In this document: positions 17,564-25,911 of the stretch, piece after piece
Layout of the letters: each line of letters starts with the position of its first letter
Numbering within the stretch: the stretch's first letter is position 1
The notes under the pieces: model-generated
The model's input: only the letters and a program-made list of their open reading frames with translations
What the model was told of the DNA's origin: nothing
Databases searched by the model: none
NCBI RefSeq assembly: GCF_005217615.1
Contig: NZ_SZNK01000001.1
Span: forward strand, 3,374,501-3,438,500
Length of the DNA stretch: 64,000 bases
Source: Brevibacillus antibioticus
Lineage (GTDB): Bacteria; Bacillota; Bacilli; Brevibacillales; Brevibacillaceae
Direction: 5' to 3'
Program-made: the position numbers and the translations under genes

Positions 17564-18346
17564 ATGTATGGGAGGAATTTGATTCCGATCTTGCTCACGC
17601 TTTTTCTTTCCCTTGGGGCGATTCCAGTGACTGCTAACCCCAATCCAGACCCCGCACCCGCTGTCAAAAAGCTGATGGCATTTGTCATTGATGATTTCGG
17701 GAACAACATGCAAGGGACGGAGGAAATATTAGCAATGCCAGTCCCTCTGACTGTTGCCGTCATGCCGTTTATGCCCAGCACGAAGCAGGATGCCGAGCTC
17801 GCTCATCAAAAAGGACATGATGTACTCGTTCACATGCCGATGGAGCCAATGAAAGGAAAACGCTCCTGGCTCGGTCCTGGAGCCATTACGGCTGATCTGT
17901 CCGACGATGAGATTCGCACTCGCGTGGAGAAAGCGATTGATGATGTGCCACATGCAATTGGCATGAATAACCATATGGGCTCAAAAATTACGGCTGACGA
18001 GCGAATCATGCGCATCATCATGAAGGTCGTCAAAGAACGCGGCCTTTTTTACCTGGACAGCAAGACTACCGATAAAAGCGTGGCGGGGAAAGTCGCAGCC
18101 GAAATGGGCGTCCCCCATGCAGTGAATCAAATTTTTCTGGATGACGTATACTCGGTCCCACATATTACAAAGCAGATGGAGCTCGTCTGCAAACGAATCC
18201 ACAACCATTCCTTATGTATCGCGATAGGCCATGTTGGGCCTCCTGGCAAGAAAACAGCCTCCCTTCTGCGCCAGTACATCCCGCGAATTCAGAAGGAGGC
18301 CGAATTTGTAACCATTTCAAAGCTTATCCAGCAAACTGCTCATTAA
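17564..18346 (+). CDS. Secreted divergent polysaccharide deacetylase (DUF610)
   Basis: A 260-residue protein with a signal peptide (residues 1-25, NLIPILLTLFLSLGAIPVTA) and a divergent polysaccharide-deacetylase domain. Signatures are MAFVIDDFGNNMQGTEEIL, PLTVAVMPFMPS, HDVLVHMPMEPM, GMNNHMGSKIT and FYLDSKTTDKS. These keep acidic and histidine positions of the fold, but the substrate is unknown; these proteins are presumed to act on envelope glycans. The ATG after AAGGAAGGTGATCTT gives a clean signal peptide, unlike in-frame ATGs upstream. Its last 30 bases overlap the convergent amidase gene. It is divergent from polA. Confidence 0.88.
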   Translation: MYGRNLIPILLTLFLSLGAIPVTANPNPDPAPAVKKLMAFVIDDFGNNMQGTEEILAMPVPLTVAVMPFMPSTKQDAELAHQKGHDVLVHMPMEPMKGKRSWLGPGAITADLSDDEIRTRVEKAIDDVPHAIGMNNHMGSKITADERIMRIIMKVVKERGLFYLDSKTTDKSVAGKVAAEMGVPHAVNQIFLDDVYSVPHITKQMELVCKRIHNHSLCIAIGHVGPPGKKTASLLRQYIPRIQKEAEFVTISKLIQQTAH

Positions 18347-19060
18347 TTTTCGCCACCAGCTCTCCTGCACACTAGCCTCCGTTTTCAGATTTCCCGACCG
18401 CTTTACGTATTCGCTCACGGCTTCTGTAATGGCCTGAGCGATTTTTTCTTGTGCTTTGGGATTCGTTAACATTTCGCGGTCCTGCGCATTGCTGATAAAC
18501 CCCATCTCCACGATGACAGACGGACAGTAGTTATGACGGAGCATGTAGTACGTCTTGCCCTTGACTGGCTGGTTGTTCGTCCCTGTCAGCTTGTTCAGCG
18601 AGTTTTGCAGCAGTTCTGCCAGCATATAGCTTTGTTCGGTATCTTGGTACAAAAGAATGGCACCCCGTCGCCGCGCATTAGACGCCCAGTTTACATGCAG
18701 ACTGAGCAACATCTGGGGACCGATCTCTTTCGCCAAATTCTTCCGCTGCGCCAAATCCCGAATATGCCTCGATCGGTTGTCCAACCACCGATTCTCATCG
18801 CTCAGTGCGATATCTTTGTTCCGATTCAAGGCCACCGTATAGCCAGCTGTTGTCAACTGTTGGTAAAGTTGCTTGGCAATTTGCAGATTGATGTCTTTTT
18901 CGTACAAACCCCCATAAGAGGTTCCCGAATCCACACCCCCATGACCTACATCAATCAAAATGTGAAAGGGGGTGAGGGGCAATGCCTCGCTTCGCGTCGG
19001 GATACAGATGAGGATAAGTATGAAAGCAGCGATACGGAAAATAGCCTGTAAGTTTCTCAT
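18317..19060 (-). CDS. N-acetylmuramoyl-L-alanine amidase, CwlD-like (Amidase_3)
   Basis: A 247-residue secreted zinc amidase that cleaves the bond between N-acetylmuramate and L-alanine. The signal peptide spans residues 1-26. The zinc and catalytic residues lie in IDVGHGGVDSGT (His), YEKDINL (Glu), LLSLHVNWA (His) and VIVEMGFISN (Glu). The architecture (signal plus a single catalytic domain) matches CwlD, which makes muramic-delta-lactam in spore cortex, but a vegetative role is possible. The Shine-Dalgarno site is weak. It overlaps the convergent deacetylase gene by 30 bases at the 3' end; CwlD works with a deacetylase, though PdaA belongs to a different family from the neighbour. Confidence 0.9.
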   Translation of the reverse strand: MRNLQAIFRIAAFILILICIPTRSEALPLTPFHILIDVGHGGVDSGTSYGGLYEKDINLQIAKQLYQQLTTAGYTVALNRNKDIALSDENRWLDNRSRHIRDLAQRKNLAKEIGPQMLLSLHVNWASNARRRGAILLYQDTEQSYMLAELLQNSLNKLTGTNNQPVKGKTYYMLRHNYCPSVIVEMGFISNAQDREMLTNPKAQEKIAQAITEAVSEYVKRSGNLKTEASVQESWWRKLMSSLLDKL

Positions 19061-19186
19061 GCCAGTAGGATAACCGGATTGAAAAGAAACCTTTCAAGCG
19101 GCCAGGTACACATAACATTGTGAATTTTTTAATCCAACTGTACAATTACAATAATGAAAACCTTACCCGCATAAGAAGGTGTACTG

Positions 19187-20131
19187 ATGAATCAATCTTT
19201 GGAAAAACCGTTATTCCCCCCGTATTTGGCTCTCTTAATCGGGGTGATCGCCATTTCCTCTTCTGCGATCTTTGTAAAACTATCAGATGCGCCTGCTCCA
19301 ATTATCGCTACGTATCGCCTGATTTTTTCCGTTCTCTTAACGCTTCCTTTTTTATGCTGGAATCGTGGTGCAATCGCAGAGATTGGAAAAACGTCCAAAA
19401 AAGTATGGCTACTCTGTATTTTATCGGGAGCCTTTTTGGCAAGCCACTTTCTGTTGTGGTTTGAATCGCTGAACTACACTTCTGTAGCCAGTTCTACTGT
19501 GCTCGTTACGTTACAGCCATTATTTGCCTTCATCGGCGGTTATTTCTTTTTTGGTGAAAAAGTCCGATTTCTGGCTCTATCCGGCGGCTTGCTGGCGATT
19601 GCAGGAAGCTTCGTGATTGGCTGGGGAGATTTTCAAGTAGGCGGCATGGCTCTGTGGGGGGATTTCCTTGCATTGATGGGAGCTGTCACCGTGACGGGCT
19701 ACTGGCTGGTCGGGCAGTACGTTCGCCAGCATATGTCTTCCTTTGCCTATACACTCGTCGTCTATACGGCAACCAGCGTGATTCTGGTCGCCTATGATCT
19801 GGCTTTCGGGTATTCGCTCGTCGGTTACCCTGCGGCGGATTGGGGCTGGTTCTTCTGTCTCGCCCTGTTTCCGACCTTGCTTGGACATTCTATTTTTAAC
19901 TGGATTATTAAATGGCTCAATACGACGACGATCTCCATGGGGATTTTGGGAGAACCGATCGGGACTGCGATTCTCGCTTACTTCATCTTGGGTGAAGTAG
20001 TAACGCCTCCACAATGGATCGGTGGCTTGATCATTATCGCCGGCATTTATGTGTTCATTCGTTTTAACCAATCTGCTAAAGGAGTGTCCTCCATTGAACA
20101 AGCAACCGGAGAACCGAAAAAGCTTGCGTGA
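19187..20131 (+). CDS. DMT-superfamily (EamA) transporter
   Basis: A 314-residue membrane protein with ten predicted segments in two EamA repeats. The repeats begin at PPYLALLIGVIAISSSAIFVK and MALWGDFLALMGAVTVTGYW. The loop ASSTVLVTLQPLFAFIGGYFFFGE and the matching second-half motif GILGEPIGTAILAYFILGE are typical of the drug/metabolite exporters. Substrate cannot be inferred. ATG follows AAGAAGGTGTACTG. Its 3' end overlaps a small membrane protein gene, and both end at one terminator. Confidence 0.88.
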   Translation: MNQSLEKPLFPPYLALLIGVIAISSSAIFVKLSDAPAPIIATYRLIFSVLLTLPFLCWNRGAIAEIGKTSKKVWLLCILSGAFLASHFLLWFESLNYTSVASSTVLVTLQPLFAFIGGYFFFGEKVRFLALSGGLLAIAGSFVIGWGDFQVGGMALWGDFLALMGAVTVTGYWLVGQYVRQHMSSFAYTLVVYTATSVILVAYDLAFGYSLVGYPAADWGWFFCLALFPTLLGHSIFNWIIKWLNTTTISMGILGEPIGTAILAYFILGEVVTPPQWIGGLIIIAGIYVFIRFNQSAKGVSSIEQATGEPKKLA

Positions 20132-20234
20132 ATTCGTCAAGGGACTGAGTATTTGGGCGAAGATTGGCTGGACAATTCTGCTTGGCTACATCGTAGGACG
20201 GATTTTGTACTGGTTATTTAAAATGATGTCCTAA
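20094..20234 (+). CDS. Small single-pass membrane protein
   Basis: A 46-residue reading frame starting TTG, with AAAGGAG nine bases upstream, overlapping the end of the EamA gene in another frame. Product: a basic hydrophilic N-terminus (NKQPENRKSLREFVKG), then one hydrophobic helix (WAKIGWTILLGYIVGRILYWLF). The overlap and shared terminator suggest translational coupling with the transporter; it may be an accessory subunit. No family is recognised and the start is inferred. Confidence 0.5.
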   Translation: MNKQPENRKSLREFVKGLSIWAKIGWTILLGYIVGRILYWLFKMMS

Positions 20235-20240
20235 CAGGCA

Positions 20241-20290
20241 AAGGGGCAATTCCAATGAAGTCTTCGATAAGACTTGCGGAATTGCCCCTT
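20241..20290. terminator. Bidirectional terminator between EamA unit and efflux operon
   Basis: AAGGGGCAATTCC pairs perfectly with GGAATTGCCCCTT, with a second inner hairpin (AAGTCTT/AAGACTT). It serves both convergent transcription units. Confidence 0.85.
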
Positions 20291-20294
20291 GCTA

Positions 20295-21869
20295 TTAGGC
20301 TGTTGCCTTCTCGGTTGCTGGCACCTGTTGAGCTTTTTTCGGCTTTTTATGCAGGAAGTACAGAAGTGGAATCGAAAGGACAATAGGGATAACTGAGACG
20401 AGGAAAGTATCCCCGATACCTTGGACCAACGATTCTTTTGCCATCATTCCGTACAAAATCGCGCTGGCTCCCCCTGTCGCACTCGCCGCATCTACCCCTA
20501 CTTGTGCATACATTCCTGAAATGCCACTAATAAACTGCGTCGCCATATCCGTATTCAAGTTGTCAGAGATTGAGGCCATGTGGAAGTTTTGACGCGCCTG
20601 CATGATCACTGTCAAAATCGCAATGGCAAACGAGCTCATGACCTGACGCAATACATTGGACAGCGGAGAAGCATCCCCCACACTTGTACGAGGAACGGCG
20701 TTCATCCCTACAGTAGACAGTGTCATCATGCACAATCCGATTCCAATCCCGCGAATGGTCAAGATCATATCGATCCACGAATGCATGCTGTCAGCAGATA
20801 GATTGTGCAATTCATACGTCGTGATGCTCATAATGGTCAAGCCGACCAACCCAATCGGTCCAATCCCGTATTTATCCATCAGCTTTCCGCTGATTGGCAT
20901 CATGATCGCCATGGCAATCGATTGCGGCATCAGCAGGATTCCAGATTCCATAGCCGTCAAGCCCTGAATGTTTTGGAGGAAAATCGGCATCAGGAAGATA
21001 CCGCCCATCATCCCCATCATAACGAAGCCGGAAGTCAAAATACTGATGGTGAAGGTAGGAATCTTCAAAAGCCGAAGATCGAGCAGCGGACTTTCTTTCC
21101 CCAGCTCCACCCAAACAAACAGGATCAAGCTCATCACGGCAACGAAAAACAGACTGACGATGAAAAAGGAGGTCCAGCCCTCTGCTTGCCCTTTACTTAA
21201 AGCGAGCAGCAGGGTCCCGAAGCCGACGATGGCCAGAAATGCTCCCAAAAAGTCGAACTTCAACTCTGGCTTTTTCGGCGTTTCCTTGAGCAGAACAATA
21301 CTCATGATCACCGCAAAAATACCAAAGGGTACACCGACTAGGAAGAGAAATTGCCAGCTTAAAAATTCGATGAGATACCCACCCAATGTCGGGCCCAGCG
21401 CAGGGGCTGTCATGGATGCGATCCCGAATATCCCCAATGCCATACCGATCTTTTCACGCGGAACGATCATGTAAATCATCGACATCCCGATTGGCATGAT
21501 CATCCCCCCGCTGACACCTTGCACGACCCGAAAAGCAATCAGCGAAGAGTCACTCCACGCCAAGGAACAAAGGATGGACGAAAAAGTAAACGCGGATAAG
21601 GAGAGTACAAATATTTTTTTTGCCCCAAATTTGGCAGACAACGAGCCGCTCATCGGAATCATGACGGCGTTTGCCAGCATATATCCAGTTAATACCCACT
21701 GCATGGTCTCGGTACTCGAACCAAAAATATTGACCATGGCAGGCAGGGCAACGTTAATCAAGCTATTGTTCAGAATCGCAACGAAGGTTCCTGAGAGAAT
21801 TGCGAGAAGAGACAGCCACATGCCGCCGTTCCCGCTTTTCTCCTCTCGGTGCGCCACCGCTTCCGCCAT
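20295..21869 (-). CDS. DHA2-family MFS multidrug efflux pump (EmrB/QacA type)
   Basis: A 524-residue, 14-segment proton-driven exporter. The start of the family is clear: LLAILSGTFVAILNNSLINVALPAM, then MQWVLTGYMLANAVMIPMSG, RVVQGVSGGMIMPIGMSMIY and the motif GIASMTAPALGPTLGGYL. It is the last gene of a four-gene operon (marR, two HlyD-type adaptors, pump) and lies 15 bases after the second adaptor. Pumps of this class export lipophilic drugs or dyes; the substrate here is unknown. Confidence 0.93.
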   Translation of the reverse strand: MAEAVAHREEKSGNGGMWLSLLAILSGTFVAILNNSLINVALPAMVNIFGSSTETMQWVLTGYMLANAVMIPMSGSLSAKFGAKKIFVLSLSAFTFSSILCSLAWSDSSLIAFRVVQGVSGGMIMPIGMSMIYMIVPREKIGMALGIFGIASMTAPALGPTLGGYLIEFLSWQFLFLVGVPFGIFAVIMSIVLLKETPKKPELKFDFLGAFLAIVGFGTLLLALSKGQAEGWTSFFIVSLFFVAVMSLILFVWVELGKESPLLDLRLLKIPTFTISILTSGFVMMGMMGGIFLMPIFLQNIQGLTAMESGILLMPQSIAMAIMMPISGKLMDKYGIGPIGLVGLTIMSITTYELHNLSADSMHSWIDMILTIRGIGIGLCMMTLSTVGMNAVPRTSVGDASPLSNVLRQVMSSFAIAILTVIMQARQNFHMASISDNLNTDMATQFISGISGMYAQVGVDAASATGGASAILYGMMAKESLVQGIGDTFLVSVIPIVLSIPLLYFLHKKPKKAQQVPATEKATA

Positions 21870-21884
21870 GTGTCAACACCCCCG

Positions 21885-23114
21885 TTAGTTTGCGATCACC
21901 TTGCTGCCCTCGGACAGTTTGTCTGTCGGATTTAGCACAATTTGATCATTGTCTTTGACGCCATTCGTGACAGTTGTCCAGTCGCCGCTTGCATTCTCTA
22001 CCGCAACTTCCACCTGGTGTACAACGTTGGCGTCTACGGTATAGACGTAATGCTTGCTGTCCTTTTCCAACACAGCTGACGTCGGTAATTTTGTTCCTGC
22101 CGTTACCTGGCCTTGGAGCATAACCTCTGCTACCATACCTGCGCGCAGCAAGCCGTCCTGATTATTTACCTTCACTTTGACTGGGAAAGAACTGCTGTTG
22201 GTATCGGAAATCGGAGAGACAAACTCAACGGCACCTTTCAGCACTTTCCCACCCAGACTGCCTACCTTCACATCAACAGTAGAGCCGACCTTCACTTGGT
22301 TGATCTGGTTTTCCGGTACACTTGCTTCTACTTTGACATCTGCCATATTTACAAGCACCATCAGAGGCGTCCCAGCTGCTGCCATTTCTCCCGGGTCAAC
22401 CGAGCGCTTGGCGACGATACCTGTGATTGGCGCACGAATAATGGTATTGTCATAATTGCTTTTCGCCAGCTCGAGATTGGAGCCCAAACGGCTCACTTCT
22501 GCTTGCAGAGCCGCTACCGTGTCGGCAGTTGGGCCTGCTTTTGCCAGATCGTATTGGGCTTGCGCCTGTTCAAGACCTGTGCGCGCCTTTTCCAATTCCA
22601 GCGAAGATTTCTCCAACTCAGCCTGGGACAATGCGCCTGCATCAAACAGTGCTTTCATCCGATTGTAGTTGCTTTCTACCACCTTTAGGCTGGCTTCTGC
22701 CTGGGTGACAATACTTCCAAGCTGCGTCAATTGCTCATTGCGCGCACCTGCTTTTGTATCTCTCAGCTTTGCCTGAGCACCTGCAATGGCTGCCTGTGCC
22801 TGATTGATCTGCTGCTGATAATCAGCAGCCTCCAGCGTGACCAGAACATCGCCTTGCTTGACGACTGCGCCTTCTTTTACTTTCACGCTCGCTGCTTTTC
22901 CAGAAACTTTCGAAACGACTTGGATCTCCTCAGATGCTGCCACCTTACCATTGGCGATGACACCCGTAGAGCCAGAAGTCACCTTCCATGTCTTCACAAC
23001 AGGGACGTTCTCACTCGTTTGCGTTGCTGAAGATGTCTCGCTACAGCCCGCTGCAATAAGCGAAACGGCGGCCATGACTGCAGCGATTGTTTTCCATTGT
23101 GCTGTCTTTTTCAT
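21885..23114 (-). CDS. Lipoprotein HlyD/RND-type efflux adaptor
   Basis: A 409-residue membrane fusion protein. It starts with a lipoprotein signal ending LIAAGC (lipobox). It then has a split biotinyl-lipoyl domain (SGKAASVKVKEGAVVKQGDVLVTLE and IIRAPITGIVAKRSVDPGEMAAAGTPL) around a long alpha-hairpin rich in Gln and Ala. A beta-barrel follows, with a membrane-proximal domain that has the VNNQDGLLRAGMVAEVML motif. Such adaptors commonly pair with ABC or MFS exporters. It lies six bases after a shorter HlyD gene; two adaptors for one pump is unusual. Confidence 0.9.
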   Translation of the reverse strand: MKKTAQWKTIAAVMAAVSLIAAGCSETSSATQTSENVPVVKTWKVTSGSTGVIANGKVAASEEIQVVSKVSGKAASVKVKEGAVVKQGDVLVTLEAADYQQQINQAQAAIAGAQAKLRDTKAGARNEQLTQLGSIVTQAEASLKVVESNYNRMKALFDAGALSQAELEKSSLELEKARTGLEQAQAQYDLAKAGPTADTVAALQAEVSRLGSNLELAKSNYDNTIIRAPITGIVAKRSVDPGEMAAAGTPLMVLVNMADVKVEASVPENQINQVKVGSTVDVKVGSLGGKVLKGAVEFVSPISDTNSSSFPVKVKVNNQDGLLRAGMVAEVMLQGQVTAGTKLPTSAVLEKDSKHYVYTVDANVVHQVEVAVENASGDWTTVTNGVKDNDQIVLNPTDKLSEGSKVIAN

Positions 23115-23120
23115 GCTTGA

Positions 23121-23780
23121 TTACATCTCCTTCACGTGCACTTTGATCTCGGCATTCAATCCGGCCACGAGGTCCAGACCTGCTGTGTCATCTATGGCGA
23201 TTTTGATCGGGATACGCTGGGTTACCTTGGTGAAGTTCCCGCTCGTGTTGGCTGCTGGCATCAAGGAAAATGTAGAATTCGTCGCTTTTCCGATCTCCAT
23301 CAAATGACCGCCCAATTTCTTACCTGGGTAAGCGTCAATCGTAAAATCGACTTTTTGGCCGAGTTTCAACCGTTCGATCTCAGTCTCTTCCAAATTGGCG
23401 GAGATGTACAATTTGTTTTCGTCCATCACGAGAGCTACCGATTGCCCTGTCGAAACAATCTCTCCCTCTTTTGCTTGCGTTTTAATCACCGTACCTGTAA
23501 TGGGGGAACGCAACACGCTGTTTTCCAGCATCGTCGTTGCTACGTTAGTTGTATCTTGCTGCCCTACGATTTGATCCGCTATAACGGTGTCGCCTTCTTT
23601 GACAGCGAGTCCGGTCAGTTTGCCTGTCATTTTGGGCATGACGCGATAAATGTCTCCCGCAATCCGAGCATCTTGTGTGGTCACATAATGTGCGCCTTGA
23701 TACCAATAGTAGTAACCGATTCCTCCACCACCTGCCACGAACAGGAGCAAAATGACATACAAAACCAGTTTTCGCTTCAT
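23121..23780 (-). CDS. Short HlyD/EmrA-type adaptor without the coiled-coil hairpin
   Basis: A 219-residue single-pass protein: basic N-terminus, membrane segment (residues 5-24), then the EmrA-like signature YVTTQDARIAGDIYRVMPKM. It continues directly through a lipoyl half (VKEGDTVIADQIVG) into the second half (LRSPITGTVIKTQAKEGEIVSTGQSVALV) and a beta-barrel. The alpha-helical hairpin that separates the two lipoyl halves in EmrA is missing, which is normal in several Firmicute homologues lacking an outer membrane. It is the second gene of the efflux operon, nine bases after marR. Confidence 0.88.
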   Translation of the reverse strand: MKRKLVLYVILLLFVAGGGGIGYYYWYQGAHYVTTQDARIAGDIYRVMPKMTGKLTGLAVKEGDTVIADQIVGQQDTTNVATTMLENSVLRSPITGTVIKTQAKEGEIVSTGQSVALVMDENKLYISANLEETEIERLKLGQKVDFTIDAYPGKKLGGHLMEIGKATNSTFSLMPAANTSGNFTKVTQRIPIKIAIDDTAGLDLVAGLNAEIKVHVKEM

Positions 23781-23789
23781 GGTTTCTCC

Positions 23790-24218
23790 TCAACTTTCTC
23801 GTTCTTCTAGTTTCAAAATCAATGTTTCCATCGACTGAATAATGATGTCTAAATCCTCATCGGAAAATCCATGGAAAATCCGCTGGTAAAAGTTCTCTGA
23901 GAAAAAATCAACTTTTGCGAAAAGCTCGCAAATCTTCGGTGTTTTACGAATCCAGACAACACGCCGGTCATTCTCATCACGTACACGTTCTACGAGTTGT
24001 TCTCGTTCCAAACGATCTATGATACCAGAAACGGTGCTGTACGATAAGTCTACAGCTTTGCTTATCTGACCGATCGTTTTGGGATCAGGATGGATTTCTC
24101 GAATGACCATTAGCTGCGGGACAGTCACACCATATTGGGACAGTTCTTTAGTAGCCATCGTGCCAAATGTCTTGTTCAACCGTTTTAACAAGTCCCGAAT
24201 ATGCAGTGATTTATTCAT
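23790..24218 (-). CDS. MarR-family transcriptional regulator
   Basis: A 142-residue winged-helix repressor. The recognition region reads LMVIREIHPDPKTIGQISKAVDLSYSTVSGIIDRLEREQLVERVRDENDRRVVWI, a typical MarR DNA-binding domain, with flanking helices for dimerisation. AAAGGAG precedes the ATG. It leads the operon of two adaptors and the DHA2 pump, the common layout in which MarR represses its own operon until a ligand binds. A 16-bp inverted repeat 24-39 bases upstream of the start is a good operator candidate. Confidence 0.93.
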   Translation of the reverse strand: MNKSLHIRDLLKRLNKTFGTMATKELSQYGVTVPQLMVIREIHPDPKTIGQISKAVDLSYSTVSGIIDRLEREQLVERVRDENDRRVVWIRKTPKICELFAKVDFFSENFYQRIFHGFSDEDLDIIIQSMETLILKLEERES

Positions 24219-24241
24219 AACGCACTCCTTTCTTAAGTAAT

Positions 24242-24257
24242 ATTTCGTGTACGAAAT
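24242..24257 (-). promoter_or_regulatory. Candidate MarR operator
   Basis: ATTTCGTGTACGAAAT has 7-bp perfect arms around a 2-bp centre and lies just upstream of the marR ribosome binding site. Size and symmetry fit a MarR dimer. Confidence 0.55.
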
Positions 24258-24357
24258 TTATCACATGAAAACTATACGATGTTTTTCTATCCGTGGCAAC
24301 TATTTCTTTAGGTGAAACTTTAACTAGGCAAGCTTTTAGAAGCATGCTTGGGTTGGG

Positions 24358-24834
24358 CTGTAGTGGTGGGGAGGAAACAGGAGAACACGCTCAGATTCTA
24401 GGTCCACCCGCTGGGGGATTGACTGTCCGGCTCCATGAAAAAAAGCGAAACCCGCGTCCAAAGTGGTCCATTCAGGGGGTGTCTCAGAGGTGGACGCTAA
24501 AAGCTTGTTTCTCTTTTTTTCATTGCGCCTCGGGCGGTGTCCCTAAGATCCTCGCTTATTTCTCCTGTTTCCTCTACGAGCTTTCCGTATCAAACGGGTT
24601 TTAAAAAGGATGTAATCAGTTACGACAGAGAAGAATATTTCCAGACGTAGCGACTTGTGGAGTCCTACCAAGCGGAGAAGGGATTTGCGGGCAACAGAAA
24701 CGCAACCGTGCCCACGCGACGTAGCGGCTACCACTTTTGCGTTTCCCCGCAAATCCCTTCGGAGCGGACAGTCCCAGCCCCCGGCAGGACGGAGCCTGGA
24801 GCCTAGACTGGAAATATTCTTCTCCCCACCGCAG
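24358..24834. repeat. Structured intergenic repeat, copy A
   Basis: About 477 bases with no credible gene, between marR (5' side) and the 3' end of vanW. The ends are imperfect inverted repeats (CTGTAGTGGTGGGGAG versus CTGCGGTGGGGAG). Inside are two nested palindromic halves. The first is built on GAGGAAACAGGAGAA with TTTCTCCTGTTTCCTC. The second is bounded by a perfect 16-bp inverted repeat, AGAAGAATATTTCCAG (24629-24644) with CTGGAAATATTCTTCT (24808-24823). It contains GAAGGGATTTGCGGG with CCCCGCAAATCCCTTC. Copy C is nearly the same in sequence; copy B has the same plan with altered arms. No transposase is encoded. Confidence 0.85.
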
Positions 24835-24849
24835 CCTCATACAAAAACG

Positions 24850-24890
24850 AAAAACCGACACCCCCTTTTCATCTCTAAGGGATTGTCGGT
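24850..24890 (-). terminator. vanW terminator, overlapping the coding end
   Basis: On the minus strand ACCGACA...CCCTT pairs with AAGGG...TGTCGGT and is followed by TTTTTCG. The vanW stop codon lies inside the loop, so the last codons form the first stem arm. Confidence 0.75.
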
Positions 24891-25837
24891 CCATTTTCAT
24901 TCAAAATAGATGGAGCATCCGGTGCTTCCTCAGGGGTCGCGCGGCGTACGCTAGGTACATTTCGTGGCTCATGCTCAAGTTCTGGAAAAGAGTGAACTGT
25001 CACGTACATGCTTCCGTTGCTCGCGATTGCCCGGATCAGGACCGGATAGGCGTATTTGTTTTGAAACACAAAATCAGGGCCGTACCAGCTCACTGTTGCA
25101 TCCCGACCTGGAGGTACGTACGCCACGTTTCGGCTGTGAGAATAGCGCTGTATAATGTGTAACCCTGCTTGGTCAACGGCATTGAACAACGTGGACGATA
25201 CTTGGCAGATGCCTCCCCCAATGCCTTCCGACAGCTCTCCTCTAACAATAATCGGCGCCTGCAAATACCCTTTTTCTTTCGTACGTTGGCCCACTACTTT
25301 ATTGAAAGAAAAAATTTCTCCTGGCAAAACCACGTAATTATTAATCGCCTGCGAGGCGAGCTTGATGTTGTGTACGCGATTCCAGTTACCCGCATTGAAA
25401 TAGGTCGCATACTGTCCGATCCTTTTTTTCCGAACCTGACTCATAAGAGCCTTGTCTACCTTCGGGAATATCACTTTGTAGCTGACATTCATGCTTGCGG
25501 CTCCCGCACCGTAAAAATAATCGTAAAAACGTTCACGAAATGCCAGGTCATCTAACTTTCTTCCCTTGGTTTCTGGAACGATAGCCCCGGCGTTATTAAT
25601 CGTTGCATTGATCGGCTCGATGTACGCTTTTTTCGCCAACTCTTCCACCATTCGCACAAGCTTGCTGTCATCGACTAAAGGAACGCCATCAAAGGGAAGA
25701 GAATAATCAGCCCGATTGAGGATAGCTACCGTTTTGTCCGCCATCTCTATTTGCAAAAAATTCGTCGGGTCGAGGGGATTGATTAACAATAATAGAGCCA
25801 ACGTCATAGCAAAACCCATCCGGCTGCTCACCTCCAT
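24875..25837 (-). CDS. VanW family protein
   Basis: About 320 residues. It has an N-terminal hydrophobic segment (signal or anchor), a short variable region with a peptidoglycan-binding-4-like stretch, and the VanW core. The core reads SYKVIFPKVDKALMSQVRKKRIGQYATYF, VVLPGEIFSFNKVVG, GGGICQVSSTLFNAV, HSRNVAYVPPGRDATVSW and DFVFQNKYAYPVLIRA. VanW was first seen in vancomycin-resistance clusters, but chromosomal copies are common in Bacillales and their function is unknown; this one has no van genes nearby. The start is ambiguous between the ATG used here, a GTG two codons later and an ATG six codons later that has the best site (GGAGGTGA). Confidence 0.88.
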   Translation of the reverse strand: MEVSSRMGFAMTLALLLLINPLDPTNFLQIEMADKTVAILNRADYSLPFDGVPLVDDSKLVRMVEELAKKAYIEPINATINNAGAIVPETKGRKLDDLAFRERFYDYFYGAGAASMNVSYKVIFPKVDKALMSQVRKKRIGQYATYFNAGNWNRVHNIKLASQAINNYVVLPGEIFSFNKVVGQRTKEKGYLQAPIIVRGELSEGIGGGICQVSSTLFNAVDQAGLHIIQRYSHSRNVAYVPPGRDATVSWYGPDFVFQNKYAYPVLIRAIASNGSMYVTVHSFPELEHEPRNVPSVRRATPEEAPDAPSILNENGPTIP

Positions 25838-25911
25838 TCTCCAACAACGATCATCTTCCGTTATTGTAGTATGAGCAGTCGAGCGGGTTTCATTCTACGA
25901 TCTGAATGCCA

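Noticed and set aside
24293..24604. Frames of about 100 codons inside the repeat copies
   Set aside because: They follow the palindromic repeat, have no ribosome sites, and the equivalent frames are not kept in copy B.
24358..24834. Repeat copies as insertion sequences
   Set aside because: They carry no transposase, no clear target-site duplication, and the inner stems differ between copies while pairing is kept, which an ordinary IS would not show.
24875..25837. vanW as part of a vancomycin-resistance cluster
   Set aside because: No vanHAX, vanR/S or other van genes are nearby; chromosomal VanW-family genes are common in Bacillales.
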